A DNA stretch of 64,000 nucleotides from Lineus longissimus. Taxonomy: Eukaryota > Nemertea > Pilidiophora > Heteronemertea > Lineidae. The notes beneath the pieces are model-generated. The model had not been told where the DNA came from. It saw only the letters and a program-made list of their open reading frames with translations, and made no database searches. Below are positions 10,984 through 23,600 of the stretch, piece by piece. The stretch is from assembly GCF_910592395.1 (NCBI RefSeq), contig NC_088308.1, positions 12,851,001 to 12,915,000 on the forward strand, given 5' to 3'. Each line of letters begins with the position of its first letter. Positions within the stretch are counted from its first letter, which is position 1. The position numbers and the translations under genes were made by a program.

Positions 10984-13900
10984 ATGGTTTGGACTCAAAA
11001 TACTGTAGATGTCTTGATCGAAGAGTATCGGGCTCGCCCTATACTCTACAATACGAAATATCCATTGTACCACAACAGAGTGAAGAAGGAACTGGGCTAT
11101 CAAGGCATCACTGATGCCCTGTCAAATGAAATGTCAAGAATCACTGTCGACATCGTAAAGAAAAATATTAATGGACTGCGAAGTCACTTTGCCAGGGAGC
11201 TCGACAAAATGAAGAAAAACAACAAAAGCGGAGCTGGTGCCCGTAGTTGCGCTTCAATAATTTGAAAGTGCGCCCTGGTGCGAAAACTTCCGGATACGGA
11301 ACCTAGGTGATTGCGCGCATGCGCTCTGGGCATTAGCCATTGTTTGCGTTTTTTGTCCCAGCGTCCCAGCGGGACTCCTTTTAAATACACGAATTTGAGA
11401 CAATCCAAGAGGTATGTTGGCATTGTGCTAGGCCTACGTGAAAGATTAATATGTACAGATCTCCCGTATCTTGTCCCCAGAATATGACTTTTGGTGCAGC
11501 TCGAGTATTTGAGAACTTTGTGAAGCGAACCTGTCTTCGACAGGCCCACATTTTTCCCGCCACTGACGCGTGAGAGTTTTCAGTAAAACCCCTGGTTTAT
11601 CGCCCTTTTGAGGCGGTTTCATGTATTTTGTCACGGTCTATGCATGCCTGACGTTGCTTACTGAGAACCCCAGTATGTTTTTAGTGCCTGTTTTTGTGAG
11701 AAACGAGTATTTAGCCGAAGCCATGCTCTATTTCTTGAGGTCACGTGACCGCGCACTTCTGGCCATTTGCTTTGGATAGTTCGCCACTAGGGTTGTAGAT
11801 GGCACCACTGAGCCTGAGAATTTCTAAGAGAAACTTTGGTTTTTCTTGCTAACCTTGCTGTAGTTTTGGAGACTACCCTCTTATAGAAAATCTTGTACCT
11901 TTTGCCTTATTGTATTGTATTTGTTTGGTTACAGATTTCACGACTCCTTTTGTACCGACTCTTTGGAGCGGATTGATGTTAACTCATGATATCAGCATTT
12001 GAGCAAATAAAGACCAGTCTTTATAGTAACCATACGAGTCCGTCGAGTCCTTGGAACCAGATAGTCCCTGCTGGGTGCTGCGGTCACAGTGCCAACGATG
12101 CATACAAGCCGTCAGTGTGGTGGTTCGAAAAAATGCTTTTTCTGAAAGATCACATTGAGCCTCGATCGAGCACATCCTCCATGACAAAAAGCACTGCAGC
12201 TGAAGTAGGAACATACAAGGTAATTGATATTAACATGATTTACTTAATTAAGAAACAAGATGTACAGCATACTGCGCTATCTGAACCCGTTAATACGATA
12301 CCGGGTACGAATGGTACATGTAGGCCAGAGCCCTATTCTTGAACAACTTAAAGGAAACCTCTCAAGAAGTAATGAGTGACGTCATTAGCATAGGGCCTGT
12401 TAATATGGAAATCTTTACTATCCTGTTATTCCTTATAAGGATTCCTAATACTACGGACGTTTAGAGAATATAATTTTATTATGGGATGCTCCACATTTTT
12501 TTTGCGAGGTTTCCTTTAACATGAAGAAATAAGACATTTCAACAAGTCCGTTGACTTTCCAACAAGCGAACAGTTGGCATCGTATCCTATACCATCTACA
12601 AAAATTTATCTTGCCATGGCACTTTGCCGATACCATTCACATAACGGCATAATTCGTTTTTTTGGGCCTGAGGATCTTTGGCATACCTGTTGCCAGCTTG
12701 ACATGTAATGTCTTCGTAGGCCTCCTCTGATTTCTTAACATCTCTCCAATCGCCCTTGACTATAACACCGAGGTTCATGTCCTCCCTGTCAACAGAACTC
12801 GGGGGGAAGTACCGGTTGGTATTCGTGACTCGAAGAAAGTTGTGTAGGGCACAAGCTGCAAGAATTATCAGCTGAACCTTCTCAGGAGACAGCAATTCGG
12901 GGGAGAGGAACACTCTGAAACGGTTCGCAAGAATACCAAACGCATTCTCGACAACACGTCTGGCCCTGCTCAGTCGGTAGTTAAATGCCCGTTCCTCAAC
13001 ATCAAGATTCCGGAACGGATACGGCTTCATGATGTCCCTCTGGAGAGGGAAGGCTTTGTCCGCTACGAAAAAGTAGGGGATGGGTGTATTGCAACTTTGT
13101 AGGAGTTCATCCTTTGGGAAATTAATTGTTCCATCGTTCATGGCTTTGTTCAGGTCACTCTTTCTAAAGACGCCTCCATCTCCCACACGACCATTCGTTC
13201 CAGCGTCAACCATCAATAATTTATAATCTGCATCGACCAGTGCAAAGAGAACTAAACTATGGGTACCCTTATAGTTGTAGAAGTATGACCCTAATCGTAG
13301 AGGTGACCAAAAGACAACATGTTTGCCATCCATTGCCCCTAAACAGTGGGGTAAATTCCACTTCTTCTCAAATACTCGGCCACAATTCGCCATTCCTGTT
13401 CAGTCGAGGGCAACTGAAAAAATAACATATTTTTTTTAGATTATTTAATTATTACTTTTTTCCAGGGTTTGTCAGATGACGACATCTCGCTCGATGAGTT
13501 TGCGGCCGATTCCCAAGATCTGGAAGAAACAGGATCATCAACTGCAACAAAAAAGTCCAACTACGAAGTAGCTGATTGGAAACCAAAAAGAAAAGGAAAA
13601 AAAAGGATGTCTGCCGAATCCTCCATTTTTCACACTGCCACAAATGTTATGACGGAGTTGAAGGATGCTGCACTTGCTTCGAACACAACCGACAAGGCTG
13701 ATGACGCATTTGATGTATTTGGAAAATATGTGGCTTCCGAAATGCGTCAAATTCAATCTCCAGATTTTCGACAAAGTACAAAAAGGAAAATAATGCTGGC
13801 TCTGCTAGAAGGGCAGGAGTCAGAGTTGATGAGGAAGAACCAAAAACACTCAATGGGCTCTGCAATCCCTAATAATAATCGCATTTCTGAAGGCACATAT

Positions 13901-14083
13901 TTCCCACTCACTGTTGGTACTCCTAATACTTTCTGCCCACAGAAATTTGTACCTACAAGCAGTAGGCCTGCAGATGTTACACCCAGAGCCACCACTGTTC
14001 ACAAAGTAGTTGTTCCATCAGCCCGAGATGCGGCTACCTCAGACATCCTGGCTAATGCTATGTATGAAACACTGTACAAATAA
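10984..14083 (+). CDS. Harbinger accessory protein, MADF-domain DNA-binding protein (three exons)
   Basis: Exon 1 starts at ATG 10984 in a good context (ACCAAG before ATGG) and runs to about 11242. Its frame has the MADF helices (WTQNTVDVLIEEYRARPILY, then INGLRSHFARELDKM). Exon 2 ends at a clear donor (CAAG|GTAATT) at 12219 and carries SVWWFEKMLFLKD, the closing part of the MADF domain; its 5' border is uncertain (12090 or somewhat earlier). Exon 3 begins after TTTTTTCCAG at 13466 and ends with TAA at 14081-14083. It encodes an acidic stretch, the basic KPKRKGKKR and a C-terminal region with IMLALLEGQESEL, possibly BESS-like. In the Harbinger family this Myb/SANT-type partner brings the transposase to the nucleus and to the terminal repeats. 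Exon 3 lies inside the transposase intron, and the transposase DDE exon lies inside this gene's second intron. Confidence 0.75.
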
Positions 14084-14740
14084 ATAGAGCAATCATCATA
14101 CATTTATATCTAGCAGGGCACATTATTAATTATGCCTATAGACCAGAATAAATTGTCCAAATAATTTGACATGATATGTGTTGCTCGTTACTAATTCGTC
14201 AGCCTCCAGCAACAATCGTGCCCACACCCACCATGTATAGCTTACCTTAATGAAATCTGTCTTTAGAGTCTCGAAGATGACACTGCACATCTCTGGTATG
14301 ATGTCGCTCATTGTTCTGGCACCGATCCGCGTCGAAAATTGTAGGCTCTGGAACGTTTCACCAGTCGCAAGGAAACGAAGGGTAACGGCGAGACGTTCGG
14401 CTGGAGTGATGGCCATACGCATATTTGTGTCCATCTTCTTCACATACGGAGTAACTCGGTCCACTAGCTCCATGAAATTATCCTCATTCATCCGAAGATA
14501 ATTCTTATAAGAGGCAGGATCGTCTAATCTCAGTTCGTCTACCAGCATGGCACACGATCCTTTTGTCGGTCTTCGAAGGATCCACTTCTTGACCCAAATC
14601 TTTTTTCGACGGCGCCTCTTCTTTTTGTGCAATACCATAGCTGTAGCAATTGCAGTTACGGCTGCACATGCAGCAGCTGCCACAATCAGTCTTGATTGCA
14701 CGGGAGCCATATTGGAAAAGATTTGATGAAATAAATCCAT
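12596..14740 (-). CDS. Harbinger DDE transposase, two exons, one frameshift
   Basis: Exon 1: ATG 14740 to an AAG|GTAAGC donor after 14246. It has an N-terminal hydrophobic Ala-rich stretch, a very basic block (KKKRRRRKK) and the helical region typical of the family (ERLAVTLRFLATGETFQSL). Exon 2: acceptor TTTTTTCAG before 13413, to TAA at 12596-12598. It has the DDE_4 nuclease with catalytic positions visible in CLGAMDGKH (first Asp), VDAGTNGRVGDGG (second Asp) and RRVVENAFGILANRF (Glu). Joined at these sites, the frame runs through STEQEWRIVAEY and then breaks, because the TTT run at about 13371-13373 is one base short of keeping the conserved Phe codon in frame. Downstream the DDE frame is open to its end. 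Either a recent inactivating deletion or a sequence error. Confidence 0.85.
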
Positions 14741-14805
14741 CGTGCACGACGGGCGGCTGAACTAGAAAATTTGACACAAAAGTTTGACCAACAGATTTGA
14801 CCCAA

Positions 14806-14829
14806 AAATTTGATCGTGAACGGCGGGCA
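14806..14829 (-). repeat. Harbinger right terminal inverted repeat
   Basis: Perfect inverse of 10488-10511, followed by the TTA target duplication at 14830-14832. Confidence 0.95.
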
Positions 14830-14832
14830 TTA

Positions 14833-16590
14833 GTGTAGTAGCCATTCACGACTCGGTCAATTATTATTCTAACTTTGTTACACCTCAGTGATGGCAGGGC
14901 ACATGCAGGTCAATCTTTATTTACGTGTCGATCAGCTGATTCGGGTGGATCGGGTCGATTAGAGGCGTTTGGATTACATTCATCATTCCAACGCACTTTA
15001 GTCCTGGCGCTGAGGGGGGTTTTGTGTGACCAAGAGAGGCCCGAAAAAACTCTTCAAATTATTAAAGTAGAGTATCAGGGTATTCAATTTTACGAGGGTA
15101 GAACTTCGTTGCCATGGTCACATTTTTGCAAATGGCGCCTGTTGTTGCCATGGTGACTTTTTGGAGTCTTTCCCAAGATATTTATTTTGGTCTATCTCCC
15201 GAACGCCTGGGGCTAAATATGAAAACAAAACGTCGATATATATGTTGTTGGGCTCCCTCTATTTAAATATGCTAATGAGAGTCTCGTTAAAGGTCAAGGT
15301 CATTGTGAAAGGTCAAGGTGAAACCAAAAAGTCACCAAAAATTCCACTTCTGTGGCATATAGTTGGCTTTTGATAGTTGTTTTTATCATAAAAGACATAT
15401 ACTTTGCCTATTTTACTTCAGGGGGTAATGAGCTATCAAAGTAAAGTAGGCAAAATTATGTTGCCATGGTAACCGTACTGTAACAGACTCGCTTTTAATC
15501 AAGCGCATTTTTCGCTAACTCAAAAAGAAAGAGAAGTTACGTCATCTACTTCAGTACAGACTTTAAATCATTGGGTAAGCCCTTTATACGATTATTAGCG
15601 CGAAGTAAAAACTCATACATGTAAGGCACAGATTGTTTAACAATCATCGGAGCTTTAAAACTAAATTATGATTATAATTTTATGTCATTTGTTTTTCTCA
15701 TCAATATGAAATAGTTCAGTAAGAAATTATTTATCAGACATGTGATTTCATTTTGAAAGTAGAAATTTTAGTGGTATGTTTCCTCCATTGCAATTTTTGA
15801 AACTGTGGCATTATCTGACATGAGATCATGTGACGTAATGTTACGTCATTATGATGTGACGTAACTTTGGGCGCCAACAATGATTTTTGAAAAAAGAAGA
15901 GGACCCATCAAAAATTTCAAAGGGAAAAGAAGCGCGAAAACAGTATTTGCCGTTTTTCAATGCAAAAAGGACAATTTTTCGTGGAATAAAAGCCGTAAGT
16001 ATACTAACTTCATTAGAATATGTTCTATAGTCGTTTTTCGCATAAAAGGCAATAGCTCAGGCTCGAGAAAAATGCAAAAAAATATATAGTTTAGTCAGCT
16101 TACTTTCGAACTATTTTGATTTTTGTCGAAAACACGGAAAATGCACCAAAAACTTGACTGTGAAACAGCTGATCACCTGGCCGATGCACTCCCAATGCAG
16201 TGAACGCCTACGCAGCCATTATGACGAAAATGCGTTTATGAAATACACCAATCTATTGAACGGTGCTAGAGGTTTCAGGAAGTCTTTACGGCATGTCCCA
16301 ACTCGTGCAGGTGTTCGTTCAGTGATAGATAACGTGAGCAACAGGGAATCCACAATTTTTTAGGAACTACGGTTAGGGGTAGTAAGGCGCATGAACACAC
16401 TTCTAACTCCTGAAAGCTACCTTAAGATGAAATTAATATTATCGGTAGGGCCTCTTTTCAAAGCAAAAAAAGGCCAGCTTCCTACAAGTATCAATGCGTA
16501 CTCAATCTAAGTACTATGTAATTATGTATGAAAGTACAATTATGTAAAGCTACCTTTATTCTTGCATTTCAGGCGCTTTAAATTTTAACG
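14833..16590. other. Intergenic interval with repeated GTTGCCATGG phrases
   Basis: No gene supported. GTTGCCATGG occurs at about 15108, 15133 and 15461, each followed by TCAC, TGAC or TAAC, suggesting an old repeat. The CRE-like cluster at 15831 is listed separately. Confidence 0.4.
15831..15863. promoter_or_regulatory. Cluster of three CRE/ATF-like sites
   Basis: TGACGTAA (15831), TTACGTCA (15841) and TGACGTAA (15857) occur within 33 bp, the first two as an inverted pair. TGACGTAA is the CREB/ATF half-palindrome. They lie ~730 bp upstream of the zinc-binding protein pseudogene. A regulatory role is inference. Confidence 0.4.
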
Positions 16591-19500
16591 ATGAAAACAC
16601 TTGAGTTATCCTTTTCGGAAAGGGAGCCGATATTTTTTGACCAGAGGAGCTGCATTCTCTGCCAAAAATGTTCGACAGTCAAGTTATCGGGCACTTCGAA
16701 TGGATGCAAAAGGATACGTGAAACAGCTACTGAAAGGGATGATATTGTCTCGAAACGCCTAAAGATGATCAGCGATGAAGACACATTTCTTTACCACATG
16801 AACAATGACTGCTACAAACGCTATACAATGAAGAAATCACCAGCCAAATCTACACTGTCCAATGATTCAGAATCAGACACCACAGCGCGATACTCCAAAC
16901 GCGGTGGTTTAACTCCGAGAGCATCAAAGAGCTGGGAAGACAAAGACCGCAACAGAAATTGCATTATATGTGGAAAGATCAAGCATGGAGGGGAAATCCG
17001 CAAATCGCGTATTTCGGAAAGGGACTGCGCTGAAAAATTTCTGAAATGTGCCGCCCTTTTGCAAGATAACGTTTATTTACGAATATGCGACTTGCAGGAT
17101 GCGGAAGCAATTTTTGCCGCAGACATATTCTATCACAAATCCTGCATGAAACACTACGTACGTTTATATGAACGCCTGGCCGACAAGTCAGAGGAGAACA
17201 AAGATAACGACCACACTGACCAAAAGTGGAATGAAATACTGCTGGAGGTTAAGGACGGTTTTGAGGAAGGATAGCACCATAAGAGACCGAATAAATGAGA
17301 AACTGGATCACATGTGTCAGGTGACTAATAAACAAGTTCAAAAGCAGCTAAGTGATGTATTTGGAAGTGACATTGTGTTTTCGAAGTCTGGCAAAGCTAC
17401 CCAATCTCTATTAATGTTTAGCGCGAAGGTGTGCTCCACCCCTAAACTTGCAGAGAAAGTCCGAAGCATTGACCCTATTGTTCAGTGTGCAACCGAGATT
17501 AGATCTGCGCTACTTAAGTTTGATTTTGATCTTGATGACAGGTTCTGCGATAGTACTGACCTGGAACATGCATGGCGTTCCCAGGCAATCCCTTCTCCTC
17601 TTCTTACGTTTTTCGCTACAATGTTCAATTTCAATGCAAAGGACTTCCAAGATAACGAGGCGAGAGTTAGAATGGACACGACAGACCAAGAAGAGGAGTG
17701 TCCGTTTAACAGCAAGGTTACCCGAATGAAGTCGCTTTGCCAGATTATGTTTTACGTATTACACAACGGTAAGAAACGAACACCTTTACATATCATGAAC
17801 AGTCAGGCATTACATGAAACGTGCAAAAGTAAAACACTGATGAAATCCTTTAATAGGTACGGCCTATGCTCCAGCTATGATGATGCAATGCGCCTACAGA
17901 CAGGATTAGCGAACTACCTAGCTGGCAGTGATGAAGAAGATGCTCTTCTTCCCAGCAATTTTCATCCAGAGATATTTACCACTGCGGCATTCGATAACTT
18001 CGACCATGAAGAGGCAACTCTTTCGGGGAAAGGTGGTTGTCACGATACCGTGACAGTCCTTTTTCAGGATGATCAAGGTGTCCGGCAGAGCAAACCGCGA
18101 CCTTCGGAGGTCGGCATAGCGCAGGATGAAAGAGCATTCAAGTCAGAACTTAAGTGTCAGCAGCTGAAAGTTTTCGACAAGCCAGCCAAGAAACCGAATC
18201 TTCCCGATAATTACAGCGTAGCTACGGATTTGTACGTGAATGAACCAATGATCTCCACCGCTGCTCATAAGGATTTTGCTTGGTCCCTTGCCCGCATCAA
18301 CATCGACGAGGAGCAGAACGTGATAGATATCATCCCAGGAAACCAGTGCACACCATATTGGACAGGCAGAATGCTCTGTGGTCCGATGATTCGACGCCAA
18401 AGACCAAGGTTGGATTTTTACCCGGTGACCCAACATGATACGGTATACACTGCAATGAAGAATATGCAAGCCATTCTTAAACATCTGAAACAATCAAAGA
18501 TGGCCGTTGCTTGTGATGAAGTAGTCTATAGGATTGCAAGAGAAATTCAGCTTCTTCGACCAACCGAGTTTGGCAATATAGGACCTTCCACATGGCCAAG
18601 GTAGCGTTGGGGTGTATTGGCAAGTATCTGAAAAACAGTGGAGCAGAGGAAATCTTTGTTGAAAGCGGAGTTTTCGGAGTGAATGTTGTCGAGTCGGTGA
18701 TGTCAGGGAAGCATTATAACCGATCCATTAAGGGTTTCCAGCTCTTGAATGAAGCTTTGACACGTCTGAAGATCAAAGAATATATGAATGTGAAGGGAAT
18801 CGCCAATCACCAGGGCACACTGCGCGCGCTCCAGGACTTGAAACATTGTTTAGAGACCAATAAGGTAGAAGAAAGTAAGAAACTTCTGATGGCCTTCAGC
18901 AATAAAGGTGGCTCAAGCATGTTTTCAAAGTATCAGCGGTTCCTTGAACAAGCCTCAGAGAAAGATGAGACATTTCGCTATTGGAGCACGTTTGGAGAGT
19001 TGTATGAAGGGGTCCGAAATCTCATACGAGCAGATCGAGAGGGGAACTGGGAGCTGCATCAAGCATCAGTCCAAACTCTGCTCCCATTATTCGCTGCTTT
19101 TGACTCTATCAATTACCTTCGTTGGTGCTGGCTGTACATGGAGGACATGAGGCAGTTACCTGACCAGGCACCTGAGGTCCACAGGGCATTTTGTAACGGA
19201 GGGTTCGTCGTGAAACGGCTTTCCGGCAAATTTCGTTGCGTTGGCATGGACATGGCACTAGAGCAAACCATAAACCGGTCGCAGAAAGATGCTGGCGGAA
19301 TCATTGGAGATACGAAAAGAAAGTCGTTTGTAGCCAAATGGTAGCTTATTTACCACGAGTTGTTGTCGATTTCTAATCTTCATAGAGAGTTAGCTGGAAC
19401 ATGCTCATTTGTCGGGGACATGCTGAACCATGAGCTGAACATTGCTGATACTGTCTCCTCGGAGAGAAATGTGCAGTCACTCCTTCAAATCTTGCTCAAA

Positions 19501-20330
19501 CAAGGTAACCCATTTTCGACAGATAGGCCTGATTGGCGGCTTCACAACATCATGACAAAAGCCATCGCCACAGATGAGGTTCGCCTAGAAATTCTGAACG
19601 TTGTCAACATTGGTTCTGAGGCGTACGCGAATCTTAGAGATGAGAGATTTACAAAGAAAACGGTTAAGCTCTCCAGCACAATTCATTGGAGAAATATAAA
19701 GACCTTTAAAACCGCACCAACAGCACAGGATGAAACAAATATTAGGAAAGACAAGGACGCTCACTACCAACGTTCCATAGAGGTAGCGGTTTCAAGGGGA
19801 GTGTCGATGGAAGAGCTACTCAAATATGATGTCTCACCAAATTCCTACCTATTTGATCAGGACAAGATGATGAAGAAATCTGCCAAAAGCACTCTGATGC
19901 AAGAACTCGAAAAACGATTGCCAGAGAATCGAGAGAATAGGAACTTAGACGATGGAGATCATACAACAGCCATAGTTGACATGATGGGAATCGTTCGGAA
20001 GGGCAAGCCAAAAAGGACATTTGGAGACTTTTGTGAGGGGCAGATACGGTACATCAGATCATCAACTTACTACGCACGGCGACTAGATTTAGTCTTTGAT
20101 TCCTACAATGACAGCGATGTGTCCATAAAAGATGGGGAAAGGCAGAGACGGCAGCATGCAACACCAATCGAGCTTGCTGATGTAGCTTCCGAAACAAAAA
20201 TGCCTGTAAAAATGGAAACCTTCTGGCCCTCAAAGTCAAACAAGGACAAGCTTGAAGCACTTCTACACGAACGTGTTTTAGACAGAGCAAAAACATTGCT
20301 TCCAGATGTGCAAGTGGTACCCTTACATGG
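16591..20330 (+). pseudogene. Large zinc-binding protein of unknown, probably transposon-linked family (decayed)
   Basis: A coding region of ~1230 codons from ATG 16591, interrupted by a frameshift near 17268, another near 18598 and an in-frame TAG at 19342-19344. The protein sense continues on both sides of each break (for example GPSTWP... resumes as KVALGCIGKYL). The N-terminal third has Cys pairs (CILCQKC; CIICGK) and a FYHKSCMKHYVRL motif, suggesting zinc-binding modules. The middle and C-terminal parts contain HYNRSIKGFQLLNEAL, FDSINYLRWCWLYMEDM and MALEQTINRSQKDAGGIIG. I recognise this as a type of long protein repeated in cnidarian and mollusc genomes, but I cannot name the family or its enzyme activity. 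No terminal repeats were found. Its 3' end runs directly into the LINE that follows. Confidence 0.65.
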
Positions 20331-20599
20331 CCTTAGAACTTTTAGCGTAATGAGGTGGTTTATAATTTTAATCTTCCCATTTGTGAGAGACTTTCTCAAT
20401 TTGTTTAATTTTCTTCCCATTCATGGGCATCTCTGTAGAACAATGCAGATTTTCTATAGGAAACTTTGATGCGCGTGGATTTAACGTGGTTTGTCGATCC
20501 AATTCTATTGTGATAAATGTGGTTACTGGTGTTGGATTTTTGTTAAAATGTGTGTTGTTGTTCTACTCATCAATGTATCTTTGTGCACTTTCGTTGTAG

Positions 20600-20632
20600 C
20601 TGAGTGGTGATATTGAGCTGAATCCTGGTCCA
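20600..20632 (+). other. 2A-like translational recoding motif
   Basis: CTGAGTGGTGATATTGAGCT and the bases after it read LSGDIELNPGP, which fits the 2A consensus D(V/I)ExNPGP exactly. It is placed just before the start of the endonuclease domain. 2A sequences in this position are known from several LINE clades of marine invertebrates. In this copy the frame on both sides is broken (a TAG immediately before it, a frameshift ~30 nt after it). Confidence 0.85.
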
Positions 20633-20664
20633 ATTGAGTCCTTACTTGATCTAATTATTATCAT

Positions 20665-23600
20665 TTGAACATAAATAGTCTTCGGAATAAAATTGATCAA
20701 CTAGAAGCTCAAGATCCCCAACCAGATATAATCGCTTTGACTGAAACCAAGCTTGATGATTCCGTAGCGGTTGATGATATCTTGATCAGGGTTATAGTAA
20801 TACCATTCATCGTAAAGATCTGGTATTGGGTAGTGGTGGGATTTGTGTCTATTTTACAGAGTTTATCAATTGTGAGAGATTAGTACATTTTGAAAATGAC
20901 GAGCTTGAGGTGTTATGGTGTAAGATTGTTTATAAAAACTGGTTTTGTATTCTTGGTACAGTTTATCGTAACCCCGCCCTGCGGGTTGAGTACTGGGATA
21001 GACTGAACAATAACATTAGTAATGTCGTAGACGTGTATGGTTCGAATAAGATCATTATTGTAGGGGACCTAAATGAGGACTTGTTAAACCCTAATTTGAG
21101 ACATCTCAAAAATACTATATCTATGTTCGCTCTGACCCAACTTGTTACAGAGCCAACTAGGGTAACTGCTAATTCGGAAACCTTGATCGATCCTTTTATA
21201 TGCGGTAATGATATTGTTCAGTCTGTCTCAAGTTGTGTTGTTTTGCCCAAATTCTGTAGTGATCACTGCCCAGTGATAGCCACTGTCCAAACTAGAATGA
21301 AATATACAAAGCATCCACGCCATGTCTGGCTGTTCAGGTCAGCTGACTGGGATCGTTATCGGGATGAACTCATGAGTGATAATCTCCATTAAGTGTTTGA
21401 ACAGAATTTCTCGGTCAATTATATAACTGAACAATTATCGGAAGGTGTCTTCGGGCAGCACGTATTGGCATCCCATCTAAGTCTGTTCAGATATCAAGTA
21501 AGGATAACATTTGGATTACACCTGAAATTAAATATGATATGAAAGTTCGAGATAGGTTGTTTCGTAAAGCTAAGAGGTCAAGAAGCCACGATGATTTTGC
21601 AAGATTCAAGCGTAAACGAAATGAAACATTTGATCTAATTAGAAGGGCTTAGCGTAATCATTATGATTCTGTTTTTGAGAGCATAATTAACGGTAACGTG
21701 TCTGATAGAGGGTGGTTGAAAATTGTAGGCTCTGTTATGTCAAACGGTCACAAAAAGTTGAAACACATACCAGTCCTAAGGGACACCAATGATGATTTAG
21801 TTTTTGATGATGAAGGTAAAACGAATATCTTGAATAACTTCTTTGTATCTATTTCGACAGTTGATGATAATGATTTGCATCTTCCCGATCCCGATCCCAA
21901 TTTGGTGAATTCACTTTCAGACTTTTTAATAACTGAAAAGGAAGTATTGGATCAAATATTACATTTGGATACGAAAAAGGCCTATGGTCCTGATGGTATT
22001 TGCCCCTTATTCTTGGTGGAAGCAGCTAATATTTTGGCACCCATTTTGGCAAAGCTTTTTAGACTTTGCTTAAACAGAGGCATTTATCCGACGCAGTGGA
22101 AAAGGGCCAATGTCATCCCTATTTATAAAAAAGGTGATCCGAAGGATGCAAACAATTATAGACCTGTGTCATTGTTGTGTACGTTTAGTAAGATATTTGA
22201 AAAGATACTTTACAAGAACCTATACAATCATATTTATCAAGATATATCGATTTATCAATCCGGTTTCTTACCTCACCACTCCACCGTTACGCAACTTTTA
22301 GAATTAAATCATATTTTTCTTCAGGGTTTGGACTCGCACAATGAAGTACTCTGCACCTCCTTTGACATATCCAAGGCATTTGACAAAGTGTCACATAAAG
22401 CTATTTTATATAAGATAAGGAAACTGGGGATAGCTGGAGATTTCTTGAACTTGATTTCAAATTATCTCAATAGTCGAGAGCAGCGTGTGGTCTTGGGAGG
22501 TGCAGCCTCAACTTGGAAAGCAGTAACAGCGGGTGTTCCCCAAGGTTCGGTCCTTGGACCGCTCTTGTTTTTGGTATTTATAAATGATATGATGGACGAC
22601 ATTCTTAGCAACTTACGCCTGTTTGCGGATGATACATTTCAATTTTTAGTATCGGAGGATTTACCTAATTTATATCATCCCTTGCAAGGGGATATAGATC
22701 AGCTTTCACTATGGGCCGACCGTTGGCAAGTTACTTTTAATGCAAATAAAACTGAATGTATGATCATGAGTAGAAGGAATGTAGATTCGCAGGTTCCTTT
22801 GTCTCTGAATGGTGAGAATTTAAATTTTGTAACAAGTCACAAGCATCTAGGTTTGATTTTCAATGATTCGTGTACTTATCATGATCATGTTGAACAAATT
22901 ATAACAAATGCATTGACCCGTACTGGAATACTGAGGAATTTGAAATATAAAGTACAGAGAAAAAAATTAGAAAAAATGTATAACTCTTATATTAGACTAA
23001 TTTTAGAATACGCCGACGTCGTATGGGATGGTCTTCCTGATTGTCTAGCTACTAATTTGGAAAAGGTGCAGGCCAGTGCCTTACGTATCATCACTGGAGC
23101 TACCGTGAGTTGCTCCAGTGAAGATCTTTATTTAGAATCGGGTTGCACCATGCTTATTCATCGTCGAAAGATTCATAGATTAGTTATGTTTTACAAAATC
23201 ATTCATGGCGAAACACCAACCTATTTGAGACAGTTATTACCTCCCAGGGTGGGTGGTAATCGTGTATACAATCTTCGTAATCAAGATGACTTTATACCAT
23301 TTCTGTGCCGGACTGAGTATTATTATCGATCATTTTTTCCCGCTACAACCAGGGATTGGAATAGGCTACAAGCGAAGTTAGAAATGCGCCCTCAATTGGA
23401 ATATTCAAAAAAATGTTGTGTCATATGTTTTGTCAACCTAAACCCCCAGCCTGGTACTTCTTTGGTACAACGAGAGAGAGGAATATCACTGTAGATTAAG
23501 GACTGGTTGCAGCGGGTTGAATTATCATTTATTTATAAATCATGTCATTGCTGACCCGTCTTGTAATTATTGTTTCGACAAGCCAGTTGAGAATCCATAT

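Larger units (their letters stand above)
10488..14829. mobile_element. PIF/Harbinger DNA transposon, complete ends
   Basis: 24-bp terminal inverted repeats beginning TGCCCGCCGTTCACGATCAA lie at 10488-10511 and 14806-14829. They are flanked by the 3-bp duplication TTA at 10485-10487 and 14830-14832, as expected for PIF/Harbinger. The element is 4342 bp and encodes the two usual proteins: a MADF/SANT-type DNA-binding protein (plus) and a DDE transposase (minus), in convergent orientation. Sub-terminal copies of TTTGATCGTGAAC and related TTTGAC words occur near both ends and may be transposase sites. The transposase reading frame is broken once, so this copy is probably not autonomous now, although its ends look fresh. 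Confidence 0.95.

Noticed and set aside
11184-11634. Open frames on the minus strand inside the Harbinger element
   Set aside because: They lie in intron 1 of the MADF gene, overlap each other in several frames and lack any family pattern.
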